A stretch of 64,000 nucleotides of DNA from assembly GCF_001440545.1 (NCBI RefSeq), contig NZ_LKHP01000003.1, positions 186,001 to 250,000 of the forward strand, read 5' to 3'. The position numbers and the translations under genes are program-made. The DNA comes from Caloramator mitchellensis (GTDB lineage: Bacteria; Bacillota; Clostridia; Clostridiales; Caloramatoraceae). This document shows, piece after piece, positions 24,928 through 34,252 of this stretch. Under the pieces are notes generated by a model. The model was given only the letters and a program-made list of their open reading frames with translations. It did no database searches and was not told the origin of the DNA. How positions within the stretch are numbered: the first letter of the stretch is position 1; each line of letters starts with the position of its first letter.

Positions 24928-26214
24928 TTATAATTTTGAAAGCATACCAATTGAAGAAATCAGCAGTGCTAATAACGTCGGAGGAACGGCTAATTTAATC
25001 CAATTAAACCAGCCTATGTGATATTTGTTTTTTTCGAGTATACTGTATGCCATAACATTTGCAGAAGCACCTATAGGTGTCATGTTGCCGCCTATATCAA
25101 GCCCAAGAGCAAGTGAAAAAACAAGGTTATCTTCAAATGCTGCAAGTTCAGGGTTTGTTGCAAGCATACTTTTTAAAATATAAGCCATCGTAAGTGCCAT
25201 TGGCACATTATCGACAATAGCACTTATTACGCCGCAGCCCCAAATAAAAAGCAATATCAAGATAGTTATGTTTCCATTTGAAAATGATATTATTTTGTTG
25301 GCAAGGTATGAAATTGCGCCAGTTTTTTCAAGAGAACCTATTACGACGAATAAACCGATAAAGAACAGCAGCGTTTCACCGTCGATTGTTCTGGTTATAT
25401 TTTCTGCATCATCCTTAATAAATAAAAGAGATATTAATGCAGGGAGCAATGTTGAAATGGAGGCGTAAAAATTAAAACCAAAAATTTTATTCAACAGATG
25501 ATGAAATACTAAAAACAAAATTGCAAATCCAAAGGATATAGTTCCTATTTTAATATATTTTGGGTTTGTAATTTTATTTTCTTCGAGCAATTTTATTTTA
25601 GCATCTTCCGTCAATTTTGAGGCATTTTTAATTTCTCCTTTTTTAATAATAAGGAAATACAATGCAACAAAAACAGTTGAAACAAATGCTACAGGTCCAT
25701 TGTTTATAACAAAATCATTAAATCCGTATCCCAAAAGGCTTCCTAAAATTACGTTTGGGGGATCTCCTACCAGCGTTGCACTTCCTCCAATATTGGCTGT
25801 GCATACTTCTGCAATAACAAGCGGGACTGGGTTTAGATTGAAAATCCTTGAAAGATTGATGGTCAGTATTGTGAAGAATATCAAAACTGTTATGCTATCC
25901 ATAAATCCGGATAAGATTGCAGTAACAAGTGGAAATACAAAATAAATGCTATAAATATTATAATTTAGTTTTTCTATTATTTTTACTGCAAGATAGTTAA
26001 AGAAATTTCCTTCTTCAAGTATTCTAATTATTATAAACATTCCTAACAAAAGACCTATTGTATCCCAACTTATGAAATGAACAGCGTCGTCAAGGGTCAT
26101 TACTCCTGTTGCAATAACTATAATTGCACCTACAAGAGAAATAAGAAATCTAGGAAATTTTTCTAATATCAATAATAGATATGTAACTGAAAATGTAAAA
26201 AGAGCAATTGTCAA
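24928..26214 (-). CDS. ArsB/NhaD/CitMHS-type (ion transporter superfamily) permease
   Basis: A membrane protein of 428 residues with about eleven helices. The paired blocks MDSITVLIFFTIL with GGSATLVGDPPNVIL, and DNVPMALTMAYIL with DIGGNMTPIGASANVMA, are the two inverted re-entrant repeats of the SLC13/ArsB/NhaD superfamily. Substrate (sodium, arsenite, sulfate or a dicarboxylate) cannot be told, and no arsenic genes are adjacent. TTG start seven bases after GGAGGGGG. Single gene on the minus strand. Confidence 0.85.
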   Translation of the reverse strand: MTIALFTFSVTYLLLILEKFPRFLISLVGAIIVIATGVMTLDDAVHFISWDTIGLLLGMFIIIRILEEGNFFNYLAVKIIEKLNYNIYSIYFVFPLVTAILSGFMDSITVLIFFTILTINLSRIFNLNPVPLVIAEVCTANIGGSATLVGDPPNVILGSLLGYGFNDFVINNGPVAFVSTVFVALYFLIIKKGEIKNASKLTEDAKIKLLEENKITNPKYIKIGTISFGFAILFLVFHHLLNKIFGFNFYASISTLLPALISLLFIKDDAENITRTIDGETLLFFIGLFVVIGSLEKTGAISYLANKIISFSNGNITILILLFIWGCGVISAIVDNVPMALTMAYILKSMLATNPELAAFEDNLVFSLALGLDIGGNMTPIGASANVMAYSILEKNKYHIGWFNWIKLAVPPTLLALLISSIGMLSKL

Positions 26215-26421
26215 ATTTCATCCCCCTCCAAATCAAAAATCATATCTATTTTAAACGAAAATTCGGAAAAATACTACTATTTTTATGTGAATTAACAAAA
26301 ATTTAAGCTGAATGACAATGAATAAGAATTAAACTGAGATGAACAATACTATATGTTTGACACATAGATTTAGAGGAAATATAATTTTTATTATAGCAAA
26401 TTAAATAGACTGAGGTGAAAT

Positions 26422-27660
26422 ATGAATCAGTTACAAAAGCATTTTAATAAGAGAGAGAAGGTGTTGGGGCAATATTTTACTCCAATAGAAGTTTCTCAAA
26501 TGATAGTTGAAAGGTGTTTAAAATATTTAAATAAAGATGCTTCTGAAGCAAATGCGATTGACCCAGCATGTGGTGATGGAAGTTTTTTAAAAGCATTATA
26601 TGATAAAGGTATAAGGAACTTTGAAGGCTTGGATATTGATAATAATATTTATAGCTTATTAACTTTAGATTTAATAAACAAAGTTAAAATCTACGATTCA
26701 TTAAATCTAAAAGTTGAAATGGTTTATGATTTAGCAGTGGGCAATCCGCCATTTTCATCTAAATATAACAGAATAAGCGATGAAAGTATATTGAGAAGAT
26801 TTGATTTAGGTCGCGATAGAAAAACTCAGGCTGTAGAGATACTCTTTTTAGAAAAATTCATTAAATTATTGCGATATGATGGATTGATAGGAATTATATT
26901 ACCACTTGGCATTGCTGGAGCCTCAAATTTACAGTATGTGAGAAATTATTTAAAGGAAAATATTGAAATTAAAGAAATTATTTATTTAGAACCTGGATTA
27001 TTCAAAAATGGTGCCTCAACGATTGCTATCATTGGAATGAAAAAATATAATCCCCAAAATAGTATTTGTAAATTTGGAATACTTAGAAGTTTAAAACCTT
27101 TATTTATAGATTACGTTGAAAAAGAGATTGATTTTAACAACTTGAACCCTATATTTTATCTAAATGATTTTGATAAAGACGAAGGAATAAAACTTGATGA
27201 ATTAATTGATGAATTATTTACAGGAAAGGGCTTCTATAAAGACGAAAGAAAAATTATGTTGTCTAATGAAAAAACCGATTCACTGTATATAACAGCAAAA
27301 AATGTAGGATGGGGAGAATTTATTAGAAATAGACTTTTATATTTTAAAGGAAAATTAGATAATAAATACTACTTAAAAAAAGGGGATATAGTGTTTTGTA
27401 GGGTAGGACAAGGAACTATTGGCAGGTGTTTAGTGATTGACGAATCATTAGAAGGAAGTATTGTAGACGACTGGTTTCATATAATAAGGCTTAAGAATAA
27501 AAGCCTAAGCAAAAAAATATGTGATTATTTTTTGAGTGAAGAATTTAAGAAAAAAATAAAAATAAATTGTATTGGAACCGGCACCCCGAATATATCAAAA
27601 CAAAGATTATTAAATTTAAAAATTCCAATACACATGTTTAATGATAAGGCAAATGATTAA
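26422..27660 (+). CDS. N6-adenine DNA methyltransferase with HsdS-like recognition tail
   Basis: A 412-residue methylase. The N-terminal signature GQYFTP, SAM motif I DPACGDGSF and catalytic NPPF (motif IV) define a gamma-class N6-adenine enzyme. The C-terminal third ends GTGTPNISKQRLLNLKIPI, a type I specificity-subunit style target-recognition module, so modification and recognition are on one chain. The DNA is more AT-rich than neighbouring housekeeping genes, consistent with acquisition. A protein of unknown family follows 99 bases later and may be the nuclease partner. Confidence 0.85.
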   Translation: MNQLQKHFNKREKVLGQYFTPIEVSQMIVERCLKYLNKDASEANAIDPACGDGSFLKALYDKGIRNFEGLDIDNNIYSLLTLDLINKVKIYDSLNLKVEMVYDLAVGNPPFSSKYNRISDESILRRFDLGRDRKTQAVEILFLEKFIKLLRYDGLIGIILPLGIAGASNLQYVRNYLKENIEIKEIIYLEPGLFKNGASTIAIIGMKKYNPQNSICKFGILRSLKPLFIDYVEKEIDFNNLNPIFYLNDFDKDEGIKLDELIDELFTGKGFYKDERKIMLSNEKTDSLYITAKNVGWGEFIRNRLLYFKGKLDNKYYLKKGDIVFCRVGQGTIGRCLVIDESLEGSIVDDWFHIIRLKNKSLSKKICDYFLSEEFKKKIKINCIGTGTPNISKQRLLNLKIPIHMFNDKAND

Positions 27661-27759
27661 CATTAAAAGAATTAATTATTTCATTTATTTTTAAAAATAG
27701 TATTTCCTCTATTACTTCATATGCATAATTGAGAATATTTACAAGAAGGGAGAAACTAT

Positions 27760-28515
27760 ATGCCAAACAACATAAAAAATCCCGAGATTATTAAAGAACA
27801 AGACCAGATAAGAATAAATTTTATCATTAAAAATAATGCATCAAAGATAAGATTAAAAGAGCGAAATAACAATATGGGGGAAAAGTTTTTAAAGTTTAAT
27901 GATGCTATAGAAAACAAAAATGCATATTTGGAATGGCAGGTAGCTTATGATACAAAAGTAAAGAAGGACGGCGAATACAAACTTGAATATTTAGACGGTG
28001 ATGAGTATATTTACTATAGAGTCAAGAAAGAAAAAATTGAGAAGAAATATCCAGCGGAGCTAATGGTGATTTTTAAATATGGATTAGATTTAGGATTTAT
28101 CACTAAAAATGATATTAATAGAATTATAGATGAGATAGATAAAATTTATAATGAAAAAATATTTTTAGATAATTATAATATTATTGGGAAAAAGACGGAA
28201 AACAAATTGTATGAGGGATTTGATATATATGAAAGAGTATTACCTATGTCTATTTTAATGGAGAAAGAGTATTTCATTGAAATGGAAAGAAAACAGATGC
28301 AGTTTGCTGCCGGTTATCAAACGATGATATATGTTTGCCCTTATTTAAGCTATTTAGATTATAATAAATACAGTTTGGATAATAAAGTTTCGTGGATAGT
28401 TACAAAAGAAAATATTTCTATTTTTGAAAAGATTATATTAGCTTTTTCATTGGCTTCAGAGCAGCATAACAGAGACATTAAAGAGCTATTAAATATTATT
28501 CTAAAAGCATCTTGA
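27760..28515 (+). CDS. Unknown protein, candidate restriction partner of the adjacent methylase
   Basis: A 251-residue soluble protein that I do not recognise. It is rich in Lys, Glu, Ile and Tyr, with a hydrophobic C-terminal helix region and the conserved-looking block EYFIEMERKQMQFAAGYQTMIYV. No clear PD-(D/E)xK, HNH or GIY-YIG motif is visible, though charged clusters such as EMERK could belong to a divergent nuclease. Its place directly after a methyltransferase, in the same direction and equally AT-rich DNA, is the only reason to propose restriction. RBS AAGGGAG. Confidence 0.6.
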   Translation: MPNNIKNPEIIKEQDQIRINFIIKNNASKIRLKERNNNMGEKFLKFNDAIENKNAYLEWQVAYDTKVKKDGEYKLEYLDGDEYIYYRVKKEKIEKKYPAELMVIFKYGLDLGFITKNDINRIIDEIDKIYNEKIFLDNYNIIGKKTENKLYEGFDIYERVLPMSILMEKEYFIEMERKQMQFAAGYQTMIYVCPYLSYLDYNKYSLDNKVSWIVTKENISIFEKIILAFSLASEQHNRDIKELLNIILKAS

Positions 28516-28539
28516 TTTTATAAAAATCTGTGGTATAAT
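28512..28539 (+). promoter_or_regulatory. Promoter of tRNA-Gln
   Basis: TTGATT (28512-28517) and TATAAT (28534-28539), 16-base spacer. The -35 overlaps the end of the upstream coding region. Confidence 0.75.
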
Positions 28540-28552
28540 GTTTATGTGATGA

Positions 28553-28628
28553 TGCCGAGTAGCCAAGTTGGTAAGGCACCTGACTCTGGATCAGGCACTC
28601 GTGGGTTCGAGTCCTACCTCGGCAGCCA
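28553..28628 (+). tRNA. tRNA-Gln (anticodon CTG)
   Basis: Acceptor stem TGCCGAG/CTCGGCA, D arm GCCAAGTTGGTAAGGC, anticodon stem CCTGA/TCAGG with loop CTCTGGA, T loop TTCGAGT and encoded CCA. All arms pair. It lies directly after the methylase/unknown pair, a typical boundary for acquired DNA, but I saw no duplicated 3' end that would mark an attachment site. Confidence 0.95.
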
Positions 28629-28630
28629 TA

Positions 28631-28658
28631 GGGATGGAATTTTCCGTCCCTTTTTTTT
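28631..28658 (+). terminator. Terminator after tRNA-Gln
   Basis: GGGATGGAA pairs with TTCCGTCCC, followed by eight T. Confidence 0.85.
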
Positions 28659-28670
28659 ACCCTTGTATTT

Positions 28671-28698
28671 TTGAAAATTCTGAAAAATATAGTATAAT
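28671..28698 (+). promoter_or_regulatory. Promoter of mtaD
   Basis: TTGAAA (28671-28676) and TATAAT (28693-28698), 16-base spacer. Confidence 0.75.
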
Positions 28699-28726
28699 GG
28701 TCTAAAGAATGTTTAGGAGGGGGACT

Positions 28727-30016
28727 ATGAGTAAAATTCTAATTGAAAATGTAAAAATAATTACAATGGAAAAACAAGACGAGATAATATCAAGAGGTTA
28801 TGTTTTAATTGAAGATAGTTTGATTAATTTAGTTGAAGAAGGAGAATATACAGGGGAGAGGGAAGGTTTAGAAATTATAGATGGAAAAGGGTGTGTGGCT
28901 CTTCCAGGGCTTATTAATTGCCATACTCACATTCCAATGACTCTTTTAAGGGGATACGGAGAGGGATTACCCCTTATGAGATGGTTAAATGAAAAGATAT
29001 GGCCGTTTGAGATGAAATTGAATTCTGAAGATATTTATGCGGGTGCTCTATTGGGAATGATTGAAATGGTCAAAAGCGGGACTACTTCTTTCGTTGATAT
29101 GTATTTTATGGAGGATGCAATTGCAAAGGCATGTAAAAATGCGAATTTAAGAGGTTTTTTAGGTAGCCCCATGATAGGTGATTTTTGGAAACAGCAGATA
29201 GATGAAAGCATAGCGCTTTTCGGAAAATATAAAGATGATGAATTAGTAAATGTATTAATAGCACCGCATTCTCCATATACATTATCGATGGAAGCTTTAA
29301 AACAAGCTGGTGAAGTTGCAAGAAAATACAACATACCAATTCACATTCATATAGCTGAGACTATGGATGAAGTAAAAATTATTAGTGATAAGTATAATAC
29401 AACTCCTGCAAAGGTCTGCGAAGAGGCGGGGATATTTGAAAATAACAGAACCATCGCTGCACACTGCGTTCATTTTAATGATGAAGATATTGATATGGTT
29501 TCAAAGTATGATTTTACAGCAGTATATAATCCACAGAGCAATATGAAACTTGCAAGCGGCATAGCTCCTGTTGTAAAAATGATAAATAAAGGAGTAAATG
29601 TGGCAATAGGGACGGATGGTGCATCCAGCAATAACAATTTAAATCTGATTGAAGAAATGCAAACTGCGTCTTATCTGCAAAAATTAAGCAACAATGATGC
29701 AACAGCGTTAAGCGCTTATGAAACATTAAAACTTGCTACTGTTAATGCTGCAAAAGCTGTTGGGATGGAAGACCGTTTAGGTAAAATTAAGAAGGGTTAT
29801 CTGGCGGATATAATATTAATTGATTTTGGCAAACCGCATATGAATCCACCTACAGATGTATATTCAAACATAGTTTTTTCTGCACAGGGTGGAGATGTTA
29901 GGACTGTTATTGTTAATGGTAAAGTAGTAATGAAGGACTATATACTGTTAAGTTTAGACGAGAAAGAAATTATTGAAAGGGCCAACAGAGTTTTTGTTGA
30001 TGTGATTAATAGATGA
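28727..30016 (+). CDS. mtaD: 5-methylthioadenosine / S-adenosylhomocysteine deaminase
   Basis: A metal-dependent amidohydrolase of 429 residues that deaminates methylthioadenosine or adenosylhomocysteine. Metal ligands appear in NCHTHIPM, HIHIAET and AHCVH, with the catalytic Asp in IGTDGASSNNNLN. The family hallmark LLRGYGEGLPLMRWLNEKIWP is intact. I chose ATG 28727 after TAGGAGGGGG; an upstream ATG at 28709 lacks a ribosome site. It is the natural consumer of methylthioadenosine made by SpeE. Confidence 0.9.
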   Translation: MSKILIENVKIITMEKQDEIISRGYVLIEDSLINLVEEGEYTGEREGLEIIDGKGCVALPGLINCHTHIPMTLLRGYGEGLPLMRWLNEKIWPFEMKLNSEDIYAGALLGMIEMVKSGTTSFVDMYFMEDAIAKACKNANLRGFLGSPMIGDFWKQQIDESIALFGKYKDDELVNVLIAPHSPYTLSMEALKQAGEVARKYNIPIHIHIAETMDEVKIISDKYNTTPAKVCEEAGIFENNRTIAAHCVHFNDEDIDMVSKYDFTAVYNPQSNMKLASGIAPVVKMINKGVNVAIGTDGASSNNNLNLIEEMQTASYLQKLSNNDATALSAYETLKLATVNAAKAVGMEDRLGKIKKGYLADIILIDFGKPHMNPPTDVYSNIVFSAQGGDVRTVIVNGKVVMKDYILLSLDEKEIIERANRVFVDVINR

Positions 30017-30141
30017 TTTTTATTTAAAGGTAAAAATATGTATAAAAATAGAATTTGTTGGAGAAAACTAATATCATATACTTGAAATTGTTAGTCTTTT
30101 TGGTATAAAATATAATAAAATTACTTTAAGGAGGAGTCACT

Positions 30142-30300
30142 ATGGATAAATACCTATGTGCAGCATGCGGCTATGTTTACGACCCGGCAACAGGAGACCC
30201 AGACAATGGAATAGCACCTGGAACAAAATTTGAAGATATCCCAGAAGATTGGGTTTGCCCTCTTTGTGGATTACCAAAAACTGAATTTGAAAAGATGTGA
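30142..30300 (+). CDS. Rubredoxin
   Basis: A 52-residue one-iron electron carrier, complete. The four iron-binding cysteines are Cys6 and Cys9 (LCAACGY) and Cys39 and Cys42 (VCPLCGL), with the usual [12 protein letters not shown] and EDWVCP segments. AAGGAGGAG precedes the ATG. A single gene with its own terminator. It probably serves oxygen or peroxide detoxification in an anaerobe; no partner is adjacent. Confidence 0.97.
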   Translation: MDKYLCAACGYVYDPATGDPDNGIAPGTKFEDIPEDWVCPLCGLPKTEFEKM

Positions 30301-30305
30301 TTTAA

Positions 30306-30332
30306 AAACTGCCTAAAATAGGCAGTTTTTTT
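30306..30332 (+). terminator. Terminator after rubredoxin
   Basis: ACTGCCTA pairs with TAGGCAGT, followed by a T-run. Confidence 0.88.
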
Positions 30333-30405
30333 ATGTGTGAGGCAGGAGATTATTATTGAGAAAAATTGAAATACTAATTATATATTTTGAAAAGGAGCTG
30401 GTCAT

Positions 30406-30645
30406 ATGTATATTTGTCCTATTTGCAATGGACTTTATGATTATGTAAAGAATTGTCCGAGTTGTGGCGCACAGATGCAAATACTCGACAGGGTTGAAAA
30501 CTATTATGACAGCTACTCAGGAGAACTGCCATACGAACTGACTGACATTAACGATGGTGACCCACCTAATATTTGCAGACATATTACTGTTTGCACAAAA
30601 TGCGGGTATAGGACAACTATTGGAATAACTAACGTTTTAAAATAA
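30406..30645 (+). CDS. Small zinc-ribbon protein, unknown function
   Basis: A 79-residue protein with two Cys pairs at the N-terminus (CPICN at residues 4-7, CPSCG at 18-21) and another Cys-x2-Cys near the C-terminus (VCTKCGY), preceded by a CRH. This is a zinc-ribbon pattern, probably one or two zinc ions. RBS AAAAGGAG. I do not recognise a named family. It stands between rubredoxin and a nucleotidyltransferase gene, with no operon evidence. Confidence 0.8.
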   Translation: MYICPICNGLYDYVKNCPSCGAQMQILDRVENYYDSYSGELPYELTDINDGDPPNICRHITVCTKCGYRTTIGITNVLK

Positions 30646-30735
30646 ATTCACAAAATAATGCTTTACAATAATAAAAGCATAATTATATAATATGTTTAAT
30701 AATCATAATCATTTTAATTGTAATGGGGGAGGGTC

Positions 30736-31629
30736 ATGAATAATTTAATTAAAAATTATCAAGATGCATATGAAAAGGCATTTAACAAGTTAAAAAACAA
30801 TAGCAACGTCATAGGAATAATAGTATATGGAAGTATAATATCTGGTGACCTCTGGGAAGAGTCTGATATTGATTTTTTTGTAATCACTAAAGAACAGGGA
30901 AAACTTATAAATATATACAGCAAAATTAGCGATATTCCGGTTCAGGTAAACTACATCTCAAAAGAAATATTTATTAAATCATATAAGAATTTGCTTAAGG
31001 GTGGAACATTTCATAAGGCTTTCTTTTCGGGCAAATTAGTTTATTGTTTAGACGATGAGATTAAAGACGTTTATGATTCAATAAGATTTTACTATGATAG
31101 GGATAAAAATATCAGAAACATGGAAATACTTTGTAATATATTGAACTGCCTTCATTATTCAAGAAAATATTATAATACAGGAAAACATGAAACTTCATTT
31201 CAATGGATTGTTGAATTGATAACTAATTATGCAAGGTTGCATCTTAATATGAAGGGGCATATAACTGATAAGGATATTTTATCCTTTGCAGTAAATATGG
31301 ATAACGATATTGAAGGTTTGTTTAAAAAAATAAATTCTCAATTAAGTTTGAAGGAAAGAATAAAATATGTAATAGATAGCGTTCAAGCTTATTTAGATGA
31401 AAATATTTCAGAAATAGCTTTGCCATTGATAGAATTTTTGAGGAACAAGAAAACTTTGTGCTCTGTTCATGACATTAAAAATTCTCAAGAGTTTAAGCAG
31501 GTTAATGCAGATTTGAATTTAATACTGGAATATCTATATCAAAAGGGAATAATTAACCAAAGCCTCAGAACATATACAACATTAGGAAATGAAGAGCTCA
31601 TTGATGAGATTTGTTATTTTGCATTATAA
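30736..31629 (+). CDS. Nucleotidyltransferase-domain protein
   Basis: A 297-residue protein whose N-terminus is a minimal nucleotidyltransferase domain: GSIISGDLWEESDIDFFVI matches GS-x9-(S/T)D-x-D, with both metal-binding aspartates. The rest is helical and may bind a substrate, as in aminoglycoside or other small-molecule nucleotidyltransferases. Substrate unknown. GGGGGAGGG precedes the ATG. Fifteen bases separate it from degV, so they are probably co-transcribed. Confidence 0.8.
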   Translation: MNNLIKNYQDAYEKAFNKLKNNSNVIGIIVYGSIISGDLWEESDIDFFVITKEQGKLINIYSKISDIPVQVNYISKEIFIKSYKNLLKGGTFHKAFFSGKLVYCLDDEIKDVYDSIRFYYDRDKNIRNMEILCNILNCLHYSRKYYNTGKHETSFQWIVELITNYARLHLNMKGHITDKDILSFAVNMDNDIEGLFKKINSQLSLKERIKYVIDSVQAYLDENISEIALPLIEFLRNKKTLCSVHDIKNSQEFKQVNADLNLILEYLYQKGIINQSLRTYTTLGNEELIDEICYFAL

Positions 31630-31643
31630 TGCGGAGGTGGACT

Positions 31644-32489
31644 ATGAAGAAGATAAAAATAATAGCTGATAGCGGATGCGATTTCGAAAGGGATTATGCT
31701 GAAGAATTAGGAATTCATATAATTCCTTTAACAGTATCATTTGGAGAAGAGGAGTATTTTGACAGAGTTAATATAACAACAGAGGAGTTTTATTCTAAGC
31801 TCAAAGCATACAAGGATATGCCAAAGACTTCCCAGATTAACCCTGCAAGATTTATCGAGGAGTTCAAAAGATTCTTAGACGAAGGATATCATATTATTTA
31901 TATATCCCTCTCATCGGGTATAAGCGGAACATATCAATCAGCAGTCATTGCAAAAGAGGAGCTAGAAAGCCAGGATATTGACGTAATAGATTCAAAGGGA
32001 GCTTCTGTTGGATACGGATTAATTGTAAGAGAAGCAGCGCTTTTAAATAAGAACGGTAAGACAAGGGATGAAATAATCGAAAGAGTAAATTATATGAGAG
32101 AAAGAATGGAATATATTTTTGCAGTGGGAAATCTTGATATGCTCAAAAGAGGCGGAAGAATTTCAGGAACCAAGGCTGTGATAGGAAACCTGTTGAATAT
32201 AAAGCCTATAATGCAATTTGAGGATGGAAAGATTGTTCCATACGATAAGGTTAGAGGTGAAAAGGCAATTATAAAGAAAATGATTGAAACCATGAAGGAA
32301 AGAGGCTTTGAAATAGATAAACAGGTTATAGGTCTTAATTATTCAAGAAATTATGATTTCTGTATGCAGATAAAAGAAGAAATTGAGAAGACATTTGGTG
32401 TTAAGGAGTTTATAGTTTCAGAAATTGGGCCCGTTATAGGAAGCCATGTTGGTGAAGGAACAAATGCAGTGTTTTTTATGAGAAAATAG
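31644..32489 (+). CDS. DegV family fatty-acid-binding protein
   Basis: A cytosolic 281-residue DegV-fold protein (FakB type) that binds a fatty acid and presents it to the kinase FakA. Diagnostic blocks are IIADSGCDF, KTSQINPARF, YISLSSGISGTYQSA and LKRGGRISGTKAVIGNLLNIKPIM. I chose ATG 31644 after GGAGGTGG; an earlier frame start overlaps the nucleotidyltransferase gene. No fakA is visible here. Followed by the MocR gene after 8 bases. Confidence 0.92.
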   Translation: MKKIKIIADSGCDFERDYAEELGIHIIPLTVSFGEEEYFDRVNITTEEFYSKLKAYKDMPKTSQINPARFIEEFKRFLDEGYHIIYISLSSGISGTYQSAVIAKEELESQDIDVIDSKGASVGYGLIVREAALLNKNGKTRDEIIERVNYMRERMEYIFAVGNLDMLKRGGRISGTKAVIGNLLNIKPIMQFEDGKIVPYDKVRGEKAIIKKMIETMKERGFEIDKQVIGLNYSRNYDFCMQIKEEIEKTFGVKEFIVSEIGPVIGSHVGEGTNAVFFMRK

Positions 32490-32497
32490 GTGATTAG

Positions 32498-33901
32498 ATG
32501 AAAATTTATGAGAATATATATTTAGATGAAAATATTCAGGAACCTAAATATATTCAGCTGTATGAAGCTTTAAAAAGTTTAATAGAAGAAAGGTCAATAA
32601 GACCAAACGATAAAATGCCAACCATAAGAGGTTTAGCAAAGAAATTGAATGTAAATACCGTCACAGTAGTAAATGCGTATAAGCTTTTAGAACAAAAAGG
32701 ATATATATATACAAAAGTAGGAAGCGGGACGTTTGTTGCCGATAAATTAAACAATAATAAAATTAATTTTTTTAGCGAAAATACATTTGAATCTTCTGAC
32801 GAAGAAAGTCAGGACAATGAAAAGTTAATTAATTTTTCTACTTTAACTCCAGGAAAAGAGCTTTTTCCAGTTAAGGATTTCAAGGCTGTGCTGGATGAAG
32901 TTTTGGAAAGAGATGGAGCAGATGCATTTACCTATATCGATGCACAGGGTTATAAACCATTAAGAAAATCGGTTAGCGATTATTTAAAAGAGTGTGGAAT
33001 AGACTCTGATTTTTCAAACATCTCAATAATTTCAGGTGCACAACAGGGAATTGACCTGGTATCAAAGGTTTTGATTGAATTTAATGATTCTGTAGTTGTT
33101 GAAAGCCCAACATACACTGGAGCGGCTGCTATTTTCAAAAACAGGGGAGCAAATATTATAGAAGTTTCGATTAGAGAAGATGGTATTGACATTAACGAAT
33201 TAGAAGAGGTTTTAAAAAAACAAAATGTAAAGTTGATATATGTAATGCCAAATTTTCAAAACCCTACAGGAATTACCTACAGCATAGATAAAAAATTGGC
33301 GCTTATAAACCTTGCACAAAAATATAACGCATTTATACTTGAGGATGATTTTTTGACTGAAATAAACTTCAACAAAAAGGGTGTTGTGCCATTAAAGGCG
33401 TTGGATTTTTGCGACAGGGTTATATATATTAAAAGTTTCTCAAAGATATTTATGCCTGGAATAAGGCTTGCTGTTTTGGTTTCTCCTTTTAATATTTCAA
33501 GGAATATGATACTTGCCAAACAGAACACCGATATTTCAAGCTCAGGACTTTTACAAAGAGCATTTGATTTGTATATAAGGGAAGGGCTATGGGATAAATA
33601 TATTAAAGATTTAAATAATATTTATCAAAATAGATATAAAAAAATGCGGGACGAGCTGATTAAAATTGGAGATTTTTCGTTTGAAGAACCTCATGGAGGA
33701 ATTCATTTTTGGGTAAAATCAAATTTAAACCCATCGATACTTGTTTATGAAGCAAAAAAAAATGGAGTTTTAATAGCACCTGGCAGGGCGTTTTATTTGG
33801 ACAACCGGGAATGTGAATTCTTTAGAATTAGTTTTGCTCAGGTTAATGAGAATGAAATTATAAAGGGTATTGATAAAATTAGGGAAATATTTGTAAAATA
33901 A
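32498..33901 (+). CDS. MocR-type GntR/aminotransferase regulator
   Basis: A fused regulator of 467 residues. The N-terminal GntR winged helix (about 15-85) has PTIRGLAKKLNVNTVTVVNAYKLLE. The C-terminal fold-type I aminotransferase domain has the PLP lysine in IKSFSKIFMPGIRLAVLV and YVMPNFQNPTG. Such proteins sense a PLP-linked amine or vitamin B6 and regulate neighbouring genes; the target is unknown. Eight bases after degV, so it may be part of the same transcript. Confidence 0.9.
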   Translation: MKIYENIYLDENIQEPKYIQLYEALKSLIEERSIRPNDKMPTIRGLAKKLNVNTVTVVNAYKLLEQKGYIYTKVGSGTFVADKLNNNKINFFSENTFESSDEESQDNEKLINFSTLTPGKELFPVKDFKAVLDEVLERDGADAFTYIDAQGYKPLRKSVSDYLKECGIDSDFSNISIISGAQQGIDLVSKVLIEFNDSVVVESPTYTGAAAIFKNRGANIIEVSIREDGIDINELEEVLKKQNVKLIYVMPNFQNPTGITYSIDKKLALINLAQKYNAFILEDDFLTEINFNKKGVVPLKALDFCDRVIYIKSFSKIFMPGIRLAVLVSPFNISRNMILAKQNTDISSSGLLQRAFDLYIREGLWDKYIKDLNNIYQNRYKKMRDELIKIGDFSFEEPHGGIHFWVKSNLNPSILVYEAKKNGVLIAPGRAFYLDNRECEFFRISFAQVNENEIIKGIDKIREIFVK

Positions 33902-33927
33902 AATTGCCAGGGTAAGCCCTGGCAATT
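33902..33927. terminator. Bidirectional terminator
   Basis: AATTGCCAGGG pairs perfectly with CCCTGGCAATT around TAAG, between convergent genes. Confidence 0.8.
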
Positions 33928-33928
33928 A

Positions 33929-34123
33929 TCATGCTTTTATAGCTTCGTTTAAATCCTTAACCATAGCATCTAGGTTAATACCGTGAGCCATTGCACCTTG
34001 CTCAAGAGTTTCATATCTAGCTGCTATGCAACCTAAACATCCCATACCGTATTTTGCAAATACTTGAGCTGTTTGAGGATATTTTTGAACTATTTCAATT
34101 ATACCCATATCTTTAGTAATCAT
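33929..34123 (-). CDS. DUF1858 domain protein
   Basis: A 64-residue protein consisting of one DUF1858 domain: an N-terminal helix IIEIVQKYPQTAQVFAKYG and the GMGCLGC motif with a redox-type Cys pair. Proteins of this family are small, cytosolic, often linked to hybrid-cluster or redox proteins; the function is not established. AAGGAGGTC precedes the ATG. A single gene on the minus strand. Confidence 0.9.
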   Translation of the reverse strand: MITKDMGIIEIVQKYPQTAQVFAKYGMGCLGCIAARYETLEQGAMAHGINLDAMVKDLNEAIKA

Positions 34124-34252
34124 AATTTTTGACCTCCTTAATACTATTATTAACCTTAATTAATCTTAACATACTTTGTCAAAAATTACAACTGCATCGG
34201 ATTAAATTAAAAGTAATTATTTGATAAAAATAATTTTTGAAAGAGGGATAAT

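Noticed and set aside
28553-28628. tRNA-Gln as an integration site with duplicated end
   Set aside because: No second copy of the tRNA 3' end and no integrase gene was found in the window.
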